From positions 124,001 through 188,000 of the forward strand of contig MRSX01000003.1 of assembly GCA_002631715.1 (NCBI GenBank): a stretch of DNA of 64,000 nucleotides. Direction: 5' to 3'. Positions 56,456 through 64,000 of the stretch are shown here, one piece after another. Each line of letters opens with the position of its first letter. The stretch's first letter is position 1. This DNA is from Candidatus Porisulfidus sp. TsSOB (GTDB lineage: Bacteria; Pseudomonadota; Gammaproteobacteria; Poriferisulfidales; Poriferisulfidaceae). A model generated the notes under the pieces. It made no database searches and was not told the DNA's origin. It saw nothing but the letters and a program-made list of their open reading frames with translations. A program made the translations under genes and the position numbers.

Positions 56456-57532
56456 TCACTTGATCAGCCAGGCATTGAAGCGTTCGTTCAATTCGTCGAT
56501 ATGGTCTGCCCAGAATTCCTCATCATTCCGAATCGCCGTCTTCATGTTGCCTGGCCAAGTGGGAAGGTGCGGTCCCATCTTCAGGTCGGGGTCGGCGTGG
56601 TAGTTCCCGACCAATTCGGAGGCAGACTTGCGCGCCGGTGCATAGGAAATCCACGAAGCCTGGACGGCCATGTTCTCGGGCATGGAGGCAAACCTTATGA
56701 AGTCCAGTGCCAGTTCCAGGTTCGGAGTCCCTTTCACGATCACCCAGTTGTCGCCCGACAAGACCTGCGCATCCCAGACCATGGCGAGCGGTTGGCCTTC
56801 CGCCGCAATCGCATTGAAGATGCGACCGTTGTAGGCCGTGCTCATGACCACCTCACCGTCGATCAGCAATTGCGGCGGCTGAGCGCCCACCTCCCACCAC
56901 AAGACATGCTCCTTGATGCTGTCCAGCTTGACAAAAGCGCGGTCGATTCCCTCCGGGGTCGCCATCACTTCGTAAACCTGATCTACCGGGACGCCGTCGG
57001 CCACCAGTGCTATCTCGAGATTGACCTTGGGGGTTTTGCGCATGCCGCGCCGACCCGGAAATTTCTCCAGGTCGAAGAAGTCCTGAATAGTGCTCGGAGG
57101 CGGCGACAATCGCTCCTGATTGTAGGCATAGGCCGTCGACCAGGCGACGGTGCCAATGGCACAATCGCCGATGGTGCCCTCAAGAAAATCCTCTTCGGCA
57201 GGCGTCCCGTCTGGAGCCGCGGGCAGGATTTCAGGATCAATTTCTTCGAACAGCCCTTCGTCGCATCCCAAGATAGCTTCGGCATCCTCAACATCCACGA
57301 TGTCCCAAGAAACGTTACCGGCCTCAACCTGCGCCTTGACTTCGGACAGGCCACCGCTGTAGTCCTCGGACAGGATCCGGTAGCCGGTGCTGGCCATCCA
57401 TGGCTTGAAATAAGCCTCGGTCTGGCTCTTGGTGTAGGCGCCGCCCCAGGAGACGATGGTCAAGTCACCTGCGGATGCGACCGTTGTCGCGAAACAGAGG
57501 CCTGCAGCATAGAAAAATGCGAAAGGCTTCAT
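56456..57532 (-). CDS. Polyamine-type ABC transporter substrate-binding protein, copy 2
   Basis: A 358-residue periplasmic PotD-like protein with a signal peptide ending near TVASA-GDL. The ATG at 57532 is backed by GGGAGG. Family segments include LTIVSWGGAYTKSQTEAYFK, FFDLEKFPGRRGMRK and VMSTAYNGRIFNA, the last lining the ligand cleft. It lies 28 bases after the ATPase gene and 26 bases before copy 1 when start 56429 is used. Differences from copy 1 cluster in residues around AYAYNQERLSP, a plausible ligand-facing strand, though this is inference. Confidence 0.86.
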   Translation of the reverse strand: MKPFAFFYAAGLCFATTVASAGDLTIVSWGGAYTKSQTEAYFKPWMASTGYRILSEDYSGGLSEVKAQVEAGNVSWDIVDVEDAEAILGCDEGLFEEIDPEILPAAPDGTPAEEDFLEGTIGDCAIGTVAWSTAYAYNQERLSPPPSTIQDFFDLEKFPGRRGMRKTPKVNLEIALVADGVPVDQVYEVMATPEGIDRAFVKLDSIKEHVLWWEVGAQPPQLLIDGEVVMSTAYNGRIFNAIAAEGQPLAMVWDAQVLSGDNWVIVKGTPNLELALDFIRFASMPENMAVQASWISYAPARKSASELVGNYHADPDLKMGPHLPTWPGNMKTAIRNDEEFWADHIDELNERFNAWLIK

Positions 57533-57560
57533 GGTTACCTCCCAAAATTGAACGGGTTCT

Positions 57561-58643
57561 TTATGGTAGTGCATCCAGCGCGCGACAGTCCTCAGTATTC
57601 CAACTGACCGGCGTCTTCTGGCCCACTTTCAGGTGCTCATGGCCTGCCGCGTTGGGCATCTTGACAATGAAATCGTCATGCCCCAGCACCCTCATACGGC
57701 AACGAATGTGGTCGCCAAGATAAATCAATTCCTCCACCACCGCATCGAATTGGTTTTCCCCCGCGTCGCCGATGAATACCCGCTCCGGACGGATCGACAA
57801 CGTGGTCGGGGTGCCGACCCCGCTGCAGTTGATAGCCAGCGCCCGGCCCTGACCCATATCTTCGATCGAAACCTCGGCCACGCCATTGTCGACACGTTCA
57901 ACCCGGCCGTACAGTCGGTTGTTCTCTCCAATAAAGCGTGCGACAAATGCCGTCTCCGGACATTCATAAAGCGTTTCCGGGTCGGAATCCTGCTGGATGG
58001 AGCCATCCTTGAACACTGCGATCCGGGTCGACATGGTCAACGCTTCGGATTGATCGTGCGTGACATAGACGACGGTCACGCCCAATTGGTCGTGCAGGTG
58101 CTTGATTTCGTACTGCATGTGTTCGCGCAGTTGACGGTCCAACGCTCCCAAAGGCTCATCCATCAGCACCAGTTCCGGTCGGAACACCAGGGCACGAGCC
58201 AGCGCAGCGCGTTGCTGCTGCCCTCCCGACAGCTCGGATGGTCGGCGATTGCCGAACCGCCCCATCTCCACCATCTGCAATGCATCGCGTACTCGTTCTT
58301 CGACCTCGGAACGCCCCATCCGGCGCACCTGCAGCGGAAATGCAAGATTCTCATTTACCGTCATATGCGGGAACAAGGCGTAATTCTGGAATACCACGCC
58401 GATGCCCAGTTGGTGCGGAGGCACGGAATTCACCGAGCGGCCATCGAGACGGATCTCTCCATGCGTGACGGTCTCGAATCCCGCCAACATCATCAGGCTG
58501 GACGTCTTGCCCGAACCGGACGGTCCGAGCAGGGTCATGAATTCACCGCGGGGAATGCTCAGGTTGAGATTTGCAACCGCCAGAGTTTCACCGTCATAGC
58601 TTTTCTGAACCTGGTCGAATTCTACGAACGCAGTATCCGTCAT
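57561..58643 (-). CDS. Polyamine-type ABC transporter ATP-binding protein (PotA-like)
   Basis: A 360-residue ATPase powering the importer. Walker A is LLGPSGSGKTSS (about residue 38), the Q-loop FQNYALFPHMTV, the signature LSGGQQQRAALARAL, Walker B LVLMDEPLGALD and the switch His in VTHDQSEAL. A C-terminal TOBE-type regulatory domain (about 275-360) follows. The ATG at 58643 is preceded by GGGAG. It is the first gene of the five-gene operon ATPase-SBP2-SBP1-PotB-PotC. Confidence 0.9.
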   Translation of the reverse strand: MTDTAFVEFDQVQKSYDGETLAVANLNLSIPRGEFMTLLGPSGSGKTSSLMMLAGFETVTHGEIRLDGRSVNSVPPHQLGIGVVFQNYALFPHMTVNENLAFPLQVRRMGRSEVEERVRDALQMVEMGRFGNRRPSELSGGQQQRAALARALVFRPELVLMDEPLGALDRQLREHMQYEIKHLHDQLGVTVVYVTHDQSEALTMSTRIAVFKDGSIQQDSDPETLYECPETAFVARFIGENNRLYGRVERVDNGVAEVSIEDMGQGRALAINCSGVGTPTTLSIRPERVFIGDAGENQFDAVVEELIYLGDHIRCRMRVLGHDDFIVKMPNAAGHEHLKVGQKTPVSWNTEDCRALDALP

Positions 58644-58793
58644 GATCGGCACTCCCGATGCCGGCAAACTCCTCTCGGTTTCGTCCCGCGGGTGCCGGAG
58701 AGAACACTCCCCTGCTTCAATCTCGCGGCAACCCGCAGTCCGAGGAAAACGATGCGTTTTATTCTACTAGACGCAAACCTGCAAATGACAAAG

Positions 58794-59342
58794 CTATTTT
58801 CCAGGCGGGGAAATACCCCTCCAAGGCTTCTCCGGCTGCCCTTTTTCCTTAGCCAGCGTCCGTGCCAGAACAAACAACAGGTCCGACAATCGGTTCAGGT
58901 AGACTCGCGCCGTTTCCGGCAAACCATCCAGTGCGACAACCCGCCGTTCGGCGCGTCGGCAAACTGCACGCGCCACGTGGCACTGCGCCGCCTCGACGCC
59001 CCCGCCCGGAAGAACGAATTCCTCAAGCGGCGGCAACGCGTCATTCAATTCCTCGGTCCAGCATTCCAATTGGGCTGATTTCTCTTCACCTTTCCAATCC
59101 AGTTTCCCCTGCGCAATGATTGCGCCCAAGTCGAACAAGTCCTGTTGCATCTCTTCGACTCGCCGACAGGCCTCCGCACCCGCCGCCAAGGCGAGTAGCA
59201 ACCCCAACTGGCAGTTGAGTTCATCGACTGCACCCAATGCTTCGATTCGTGGATCGTCTTTAGGCAATCGGGCGCCTCCCGCAAGACCCGTCGTCCCATC
59301 GTCCCCGCTTCGGGTCGTCACGCGCGAGATGCGGTAGGCCAT
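58794..59342 (-). CDS. PduO-type cob(I)alamin adenosyltransferase
   Basis: A 182-residue ATP:corrinoid adenosyltransferase making adenosylcobalamin. TRSGDDGTTGLAGGARLPKD (residues 10-29) contains the ATP-binding loop of PduO-type enzymes, RIEALGAVDELN the conserved corrinoid-side helix start, and YLNRLSDLLFVLARTLAKE the C-terminal signature. It overlaps nothing and lies nine bases after the bcp gene in the same direction. No cobalamin biosynthesis genes are nearby, so salvage is likely. Confidence 0.9.
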   Translation of the reverse strand: MAYRISRVTTRSGDDGTTGLAGGARLPKDDPRIEALGAVDELNCQLGLLLALAAGAEACRRVEEMQQDLFDLGAIIAQGKLDWKGEEKSAQLECWTEELNDALPPLEEFVLPGGGVEAAQCHVARAVCRRAERRVVALDGLPETARVYLNRLSDLLFVLARTLAKEKGQPEKPWRGISPPGK

Positions 59343-59351
59343 ATCCGAACC

Positions 59352-59876
59352 TTATCGGAAGCTGTCCAAAACGGCGATGACGTCTTGGGCATGTCCTTTT
59401 GTAGGCACCGTCCTCCAGATGTGGCGGATGATGCTTTCCGGGTCGATCAGGAAGGTCTGGCGCTTGGCATACGAGATGCCCAGCAGCCCGCTGTGCGCAC
59501 CGTAGCGCTCGGCGACCCTTCCCTCCGGATCCGACAGCAGCGTGAACGGCAGACCGTATTTATTAATGAATTTCTGGTGGTTGTCCGCATTGTCTATGCT
59601 GATCCCGACCACCTTGGCATTCCGCTCGTGGAACGGCGCGATCTCGTCTCGAAATGCGCAGGCTTCCATGACACAGCCCGGCGTATTGTCTTTCGGGTAG
59701 AAGTACAGCACCAGCCACTGCCCGTAATAATCCGAAAGGTGATGAGGCACCCTGTTCTCATCGGGCAACGTGAAGCCGGGAGCCGGCATGCCCACTTCGA
59801 GGACTTCGGGAGTCGGCGGCGTGCTCAACCCCAGCATCGTCAGGCTCCGGCGGAACCCCGACAGGAAATCGCTCAC
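59352..59876 (-). CDS. bcp: Peroxiredoxin (Bcp type)
   Basis: A 174-residue thiol peroxidase reducing peroxides with thioredoxin. YPKDNTPGCVMEACAFRDE has the peroxidatic Cys of TPGC and a second Cys five residues later, the usual Bcp arrangement. VVGISIDNADNHQKFINKY and GISYAKRQTFLIDP follow. The GTG at 59876 has a strong GGAGG site and leaves a 73-base gap to cysG; a longer frame to 59972 would overlap cysG and is not used. The N-terminal 15 residues before the core are variable. Confidence 0.9.
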   Translation of the reverse strand: MSDFLSGFRRSLTMLGLSTPPTPEVLEVGMPAPGFTLPDENRVPHHLSDYYGQWLVLYFYPKDNTPGCVMEACAFRDEIAPFHERNAKVVGISIDNADNHQKFINKYGLPFTLLSDPEGRVAERYGAHSGLLGISYAKRQTFLIDPESIIRHIWRTVPTKGHAQDVIAVLDSFR

Positions 59877-59949
59877 CGAAGCACCTCCCCCGCCCGTCTT
59901 GGTATACGGCAATGCGGTTGCCGGAAATTTCCAGGTCGGAAGCGGGAAA

Positions 59950-61350
59950 TCACGATGCGGCAATGTCCCCACCGGTCTGGAACCAGCGGAGCTGTTCGCG
60001 CAGGCGGACGACCTCGCCGATCACGATGAGGGTCGGCGGTGCCACATCCTGCGATTGGACGAGTTGCGGAAGATCCTCCAGGGTGCCGGTGAGCACCCGT
60101 TGCTCCGGGGTGGTACCCCGGGTAATCAGCGCCGCCGGAGTGTTGGCGTCCAAGCCATGCTGCACCAACTGCCTGCAGATTTCCGGGCAGCCGGCCAGCC
60201 CCATATAGAACACCAGCGTCTGGCGCGGGTGTGCCAGCATGTCCCAGTTCAGATTGACGCTCCCGTCCTTGAGGTGGCCGGTAACGAAGATGCAGGCCTG
60301 CGCATAATCGCGGTGGGTCAGAGGGATGCCTGCATAGCTGGCGCAACCATTGGCGGCCGTGATCCCGGGGACGATCTGGAACGGGATACCTTCCTCCATC
60401 AGGGTCGCGATTTCCTCCCCCCCGCGGCCGAACACCAGCGGGTCTCCTCCCTTCAGGCGCAAGACTCGCTTGCCTTCCCGGGCAAGGCGGACCAGCAACG
60501 CGTTGATCGATTCCTGCTCGATGGTGTGCTGCGCACGCTCTTTCCCCGCATAGATTTTCTCGATGTCGCCCCGAAGCAGGGCCATGATCGGATCCGACAC
60601 CAACCGATCGTAGACCACCACGTCGGCCTGATGAATCAGCCGCAATGCCCGGAACGTCAGGAGATCCGGATCACCTGGCCCCGCACCAACCAGATAGACC
60701 TCCCCGGTGTCGGGGACCTGCCCGCGCTCCAGTTCCTGCTGCAAGGTACTGTCTGCCTCCGCCTCGCGACCATCCAGCACCTGCTCAGCGACCGGCCCGG
60801 TCAGGACCGCCTCCCAGAAGCGGCGGCGCAACCGGCGTTCGGGGAATTTCTCCCGCGCTGCGCCCCGGAATCTCTCGACCAAAGCCGCCAATCTCCCGAA
60901 TGCGCCTGGAATGCGGCTTTCCAAGTGGTTTCGCAGCAGCCGCCCGAGCACCGGTGAAGCGCCGTCGGTGCAGATTGCGACCTGAATCGGATCCCGCCGG
61001 ATTACCGAGGGCAGCAACACGTCCCCCGCATCGGCCTTATGGGCGGCATTGACCAAGAGGCCCCGCCCCCGTGCTTCCTCTGCAATCCTGTCGTTCAGCG
61101 CCGCATCGCTGCTAGCAGTTACGACCAGGAAGACCCCCTCCAGATCCTCTTCCTGGAAGTCCCGAGCCTGATAGTCGATGCGGCCTGCCTCGGCATGGTC
61201 TCGCACCGAATCGACGGCTTCAGGGGCGACTACGCGAACCGGCGCACCCGCGCGCACCAGTGCCTCGATCTTCCGTGCGGCAACCGGTCCAGCACCGACC
61301 ACCAGGCAACGGCGATCCGCAACATTGGCAAACAGGGCGAGCGAGGCCAT
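59950..61350 (-). CDS. cysG: Sirohaem synthase (uroporphyrinogen methyltransferase / dehydrogenase / ferrochelatase)
   Basis: A 466-residue multifunctional enzyme turning uroporphyrinogen III into sirohaem, cofactor of sulfite and nitrite reductases. The N-terminal half (CLVVGAGPVAARKIEALVRA) is the NAD-dependent dehydrogenase/ferrochelatase CysGB. The C-terminal half (VYLVGAGPGDPDLLTFRALR from about residue 218, then ADVVVYDRLVSDPIM and GGDPLVFGRGGEE) is the methyltransferase CysGA. Length matches E. coli CysG (457). It may be co-transcribed with bcp. Confidence 0.96.
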   Translation of the reverse strand: MASLALFANVADRRCLVVGAGPVAARKIEALVRAGAPVRVVAPEAVDSVRDHAEAGRIDYQARDFQEEDLEGVFLVVTASSDAALNDRIAEEARGRGLLVNAAHKADAGDVLLPSVIRRDPIQVAICTDGASPVLGRLLRNHLESRIPGAFGRLAALVERFRGAAREKFPERRLRRRFWEAVLTGPVAEQVLDGREAEADSTLQQELERGQVPDTGEVYLVGAGPGDPDLLTFRALRLIHQADVVVYDRLVSDPIMALLRGDIEKIYAGKERAQHTIEQESINALLVRLAREGKRVLRLKGGDPLVFGRGGEEIATLMEEGIPFQIVPGITAANGCASYAGIPLTHRDYAQACIFVTGHLKDGSVNLNWDMLAHPRQTLVFYMGLAGCPEICRQLVQHGLDANTPAALITRGTTPEQRVLTGTLEDLPQLVQSQDVAPPTLIVIGEVVRLREQLRWFQTGGDIAAS

Positions 61351-61414
61351 ATTTCCCCAAAATGGAGTTAGAGTAAAATCATCTTATTATCAACCTAAAA
61401 GGTTTTTTGAATCC

Positions 61415-61489
61415 ATGTTTCGACTGATTGCGATCCTGATTGGCCTCGCCATCCTTGGCTCGGCCATCTACTTTGCGCTGGTTGGCTGA
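61415..61489 (+). CDS. Tiny single-pass membrane protein (candidate)
   Basis: A 24-residue ORF that is almost entirely one membrane helix (RLIAILIGLAILGSAIYFAL). It lies in the divergent gap beyond cysG, in an AT-rich stretch with a weak AAAGG about 14 bases upstream of the ATG. It is followed 30 bases later by a strong hairpin, which fits a short transcript. No family was recognised. A real small protein is plausible but not proven, since hydrophobic ORFs this short can occur by chance. Confidence 0.4.
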   Translation: MFRLIAILIGLAILGSAIYFALVG

Positions 61490-61519
61490 AGGCCGAAACA
61501 GCAGAACATGCAAAGTAGG

Positions 61520-61548
61520 CGGACATCACCTACTCAAGGTGATGTCCG
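61520..61548. terminator. Strong hairpin, possible terminator
   Basis: A 12-bp perfect inverted repeat (CGGACATCACCT at 61520-61531, AGGTGATGTCCG at 61537-61548) with an ACTCA loop, followed on the plus strand by TTTAAA. It could end the transcript of the tiny ORF at 61415. Confidence 0.55.
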
Positions 61549-61704
61549 TTTAAACATCTGACAGCGCATGCTTGGACGGATGTCTTTATTCTCTCGGTTC
61601 AGGGCCTTGAGTTTGAACCCTAAAATAATTCTTATGAAGAATGGGGCAAGACTTTCCCGTGGTTGCTGTCGTGTCCATGCTATTCTTGAATGCGGGGGGA
61701 AGGC

Positions 61705-63189
61705 ATGACTAAACGAAAAGTGCGGAAAGCAGAAACGTCGCACGTTTCAACAGAAGAAGCCGGAACATCCGGGAGCCTTGAAATGGAGCCCGAACTGATG
61801 CGGGACCTTGCGCACAAGGCGGCAGAGCTTGTAGTGGAATGGTCCGAGGGCCTGTCCGAGAAAGACGCTTGGGAAGGAGAGTTCAAAAAGGAGCTTGAGG
61901 AGCAGTTCATGGAGGATGCTCCTGAGAACGGGAGGTCCGCGACGGAGGTTCTTGAGCAGGCCGCGCGGGAGATTCTTCCAATTGCGACACGGCTATCGCA
62001 TCCTCGCACTTTTGCTTTTATCCCATCGTCTCCCACATGGCCCGGAGTGCTGGCCGACTTCATGGCGGCGGGATACAACATCAATTCGGCTACCTGGCTG
62101 ACTGCAAGCGGACCCAGCCAGATCGAACTGACGGTCATCGACTGGTTCCGGCGATGGCTGGGTTACCCAAGTGGTGCCGGCGGTCTCCTCACAAGCGGGG
62201 GATCGGCGGCCAGCCTAAATGCCCTCGTTGCAGCACGGGAAGCCGCGGGCAACCCTGAGCAGGGAACCGTGTATATGAGCGATCAGAGTCATACCGTACA
62301 GGTCCGGGCGGCAAAGATTGTAGGTGTTCGGTCGGAACATATACGCATGATTCCATGCGATCAATGCTTCCGCATCGACATGAAAGCCCTAGCTCATGCC
62401 GTAGATGAAGACCTTGCTGCAGGGCTCAATCCTATCGCCGTGTGCGCCAATGCGGGAACCTCCAGTACCGGGGCGATCGATCCGCTTGAGGCAATGGCAG
62501 ATTTCTGCGAGAAACGGGGCATCTGGCTGCATGTGGATGCTGCTTACGGAGGGTTTGCAGTCGTAACCGAGAAAGGAAAGACGTTGTTGCGCGGAATCGA
62601 ACATGCTGATTCGGTTGTGCTAGATGCCCACAAGTGGTTTTTCCAGCCATACGAAGCCGGTGGCCTCATGGTCAAGGACATACGTACCCTCGAGCGTACG
62701 TTCACAATCCACCATGATGTTCTCCAAGATACGCTTTGGGGCGCGGATCATCCGAATTTTTCTGACCACGGCTTGCAACTGAGTCGTTCGTTCAGGGCTT
62801 TAAAAATCTGGATGTCCGTCCAGACCTTCGGGATGGCAGCATTTCGAAAGGCTGTAGCAAAAGGAATGGAATTGGCCAACCGGGCGGGCGAATATGTTGA
62901 AGAACACAAAAATTTCGAACTCCTGAGCCCAGTAACCTTGAGTGTTGTATGTTTTCGGATTAATCCCGCTGAGGCTCATCTCGACGAGAAGGCTTTAGAA
63001 GAAATCAACCGAGCCGTGCTGGCTCGCGTCTTTTGGGACGACCGGGCGCTCATGTCGTCGACGACGCTTGGAAAAACTTTTTCGCTCAGGCTTTGCATCC
63101 TGAACCACATGACCACCTGGAATGATGTGTACGAAACCTTAGAAACAATTGAACGGTTCGGGAAAGAAGCGCTGGAAGATCAAAAATGA
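61705..63189 (+). CDS. PLP-dependent amino-acid decarboxylase (group II)
   Basis: A 494-residue fold-type I decarboxylase. LTSGGSAASLNALVAAREAA is the phosphate-binding region, WLHVDAAYGGFAV carries the PLP Asp, and VVLDAHKWFFQPYEAGGLMV the PLP lysine (about residue 312). It belongs to the aromatic-amino-acid / 2,4-diaminobutyrate / glutamate decarboxylase superfamily; the exact substrate cannot be told from sequence alone. The ATG at 61705 follows GGGGGGAAGG, better than an in-frame ATG at 61690. It converges with an aldehyde dehydrogenase that could oxidise amine-derived aldehydes. Confidence 0.85.
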   Translation: MTKRKVRKAETSHVSTEEAGTSGSLEMEPELMRDLAHKAAELVVEWSEGLSEKDAWEGEFKKELEEQFMEDAPENGRSATEVLEQAAREILPIATRLSHPRTFAFIPSSPTWPGVLADFMAAGYNINSATWLTASGPSQIELTVIDWFRRWLGYPSGAGGLLTSGGSAASLNALVAAREAAGNPEQGTVYMSDQSHTVQVRAAKIVGVRSEHIRMIPCDQCFRIDMKALAHAVDEDLAAGLNPIAVCANAGTSSTGAIDPLEAMADFCEKRGIWLHVDAAYGGFAVVTEKGKTLLRGIEHADSVVLDAHKWFFQPYEAGGLMVKDIRTLERTFTIHHDVLQDTLWGADHPNFSDHGLQLSRSFRALKIWMSVQTFGMAAFRKAVAKGMELANRAGEYVEEHKNFELLSPVTLSVVCFRINPAEAHLDEKALEEINRAVLARVFWDDRALMSSTTLGKTFSLRLCILNHMTTWNDVYETLETIERFGKEALEDQK

Positions 63190-63221
63190 CTCCGGGTATC
63201 CGGGATCGTCTTGCGTCCTGT

Positions 63222-64000
63222 TCAAGTATTGGTCGAGTAGCCTGTAACCGCCTTTGCCTCAAGAAACTCCTCAAGGCCGTATCGTCCCCACTCGCGGCCA
63301 TTGCCGGACTGCTTATATCCACCGAACGGTGTTTTGCTGTCTGGTGGCGTTCCATTGAGATACACATTTCCTGCCCGGATACGGCGCGCTACGGCCCGCG
63401 CATGTTCGAGATCGCCCGAGGAGATATAGCCTGACAACCCGTATACCGTATCGTTTGCAATCCGCACGGCGTCCTCCTCGTCCGCATAACCAATCAGAGA
63501 GAGCACCGGACCGAAAATTTCCTGCCGGGCGATCTTCATTTCATTGTTTACACGGGAGAACACTGTCGGCTTCACATAATAACCAACATTCAGGCCTTCC
63601 GGGCGACCAACACCACCCGTCACCAACTCGGCGCTTTCGTCTATGCCAGCCTGGATCAGGTCCTGAACCCGGTTGAATTGCGATTCGGAGACAACCGGAC
63701 CCATCGTTGTGTCCGTGGCATTGGGATTCCCTATCTTCACTCCTTCTGCCGTTTCTCTGGCAATCGCCGCCGCTTCCTCCATTCGCGATTCAGGCACCAA
63801 CATCCGCGACGGAGCAATGCAGGACTGGCCCGAGTTCGTGCACAACCAAGAGACATCGCGCGGGATCGCTTCTTGGAAATCCGCGTCGTCGAGCAAAATA
63901 TTGGCGGACTGGCCGCCCAACTCTTGTGCGACCCGCTTGACGGTCGGCGCCGCATTGCGCGCAACCTCAATGCCTGCTCGTGTCGAGCCGGTGAATGAAA
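63222..64000 (-). CDS. Aldehyde dehydrogenase, C-terminal part
   Basis: About 259 C-terminal residues of an NAD(P)-dependent aldehyde dehydrogenase; the frame is open to the right edge, so the N-terminus lies outside the window. [18 protein letters not shown] is the conserved turn, [15 protein letters not shown] holds the general-base Glu, and [13 protein letters not shown] the catalytic Cys. [12 protein letters not shown] and [15 protein letters not shown] complete the family pattern. A Gln replaces the usual Lys or Asn after ELGG. The substrate is unknown. It is convergent with the decarboxylase, separated by 32 bases. Confidence 0.92.
   Translation of the reverse strand, partial: SFTGSTRAGIEVARNAAPTVKRVAQELGGQSANILLDDADFQEAIPRDVSWLCTNSGQSCIAPSRMLVPESRMEEAAAIARETAEGVKIGNPNATDTTMGPVVSESQFNRVQDLIQAGIDESAELVTGGVGRPEGLNVGYYVKPTVFSRVNNEMKIARQEIFGPVLSLIGYADEEDAVRIANDTVYGLSGYISSGDLEHARAVARRIRAGNVYLNGTPPDSKTPFGGYKQSGNGREWGRYGLEEFLEAKAVTGYSTNT

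Overview
This is a GC-rich (roughly 60% by eye), tightly packed chromosomal window from a Gram-negative bacterium, most likely a gammaproteobacterium. The support is gene content and order: glnE-ilvE followed by ADP-heptose/LPS core genes (hldE, waaF), a glyQ-glyS-gmhB-plsC block, aroK divergent from mrcA (PBP1a), rpsU near tsaD, and a folate cluster. No ribosomal RNA, integrase, transposase, prophage or CRISPR array is visible. No stretch above 300 bases lacks a gene. The longest gaps are 34221-34509, 61490-61704, 41140-41331 and 46631-46797, and each holds hairpins or candidate regulatory sites that are listed individually.

Layout. 1-7.0 kb: tail of a phosphate-binding protein with an intrinsic terminator, then glnE, ilvE, a small zinc-finger protein, hldE and waaF. 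7.1-8.6 kb: tRNA-Leu(CAA), a thioredoxin-like ferredoxin and an aldo/keto reductase. 8.6-12.8 kb (minus): plsC, gmhB, glyS, glyQ. 12.8-21.6 kb (minus): a type I restriction-modification operon, hsdM-abiEi-grlR-DUF6680-hsdS-hsdR. It carries three non-canonical genes between hsdM and hsdS, and its HsdR has a C-terminal Schlafen/AlbA_2-like domain. It sits directly upstream of the essential glyQS pair. 21.7-28.3 kb: dgt, aroB, a cyclophilin-like/cupin pair, aroK, mrcA and a Cache-domain protein. 28.3-34.2 kb (minus): hemE, a gltD without gltB, rpsU, and a large autotransporter-like surface protein with a C8 tract inside its first codons. 34.5-46.2 kb: tsaD, a membrane protein, a thioredoxin-like protein, an HpcH aldolase, rpiA, small unknowns, a DUF971-MoaD fusion, chrA, cca, uppP, a MidA-type methyltransferase, and the pterin/folate genes (an SDR pteridine reductase homologue, folK, folB), then tRNA-Leu(CAG). 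46.2-49.5 kb: a pterin carbinolamine dehydratase and a tungstate ABC transporter operon headed by a lipoprotein. 49.6-51.5 kb: an AT-rich promoter and a RloA/RloB (AbiL-like) defence pair. 51.5-58.7 kb (minus): a Sel1-repeat protein and a polyamine-type ABC transporter with two tandem paralogous binding proteins. 58.8-64 kb: a corrinoid adenosyltransferase, a Bcp peroxiredoxin, cysG, a tiny membrane ORF, a PLP decarboxylase and the C-terminal part of an aldehyde dehydrogenase.

How the genes work together. hldE, gmhB and waaF supply and use ADP-heptose for the LPS core. uppP, mrcA and plsC serve the envelope. aroB/aroK, gltD, ilvE and glnE belong to amino-acid and nitrogen metabolism. hemE and cysG share uroporphyrinogen III chemistry, and the adenosyltransferase handles a related corrinoid. 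Two accessory defence modules (12.8-21.6 kb and 49.6-51.5 kb) and the phase-variation-prone surface protein (31.2-34.2 kb) are the clearest variable regions. The most original candidates for a new system are the hsd operon with its AbiEi/GrlR/DUF6680 cargo and the HsdR-AlbA_2 fusion. All identities come from reading translations and motifs; no database search was run.
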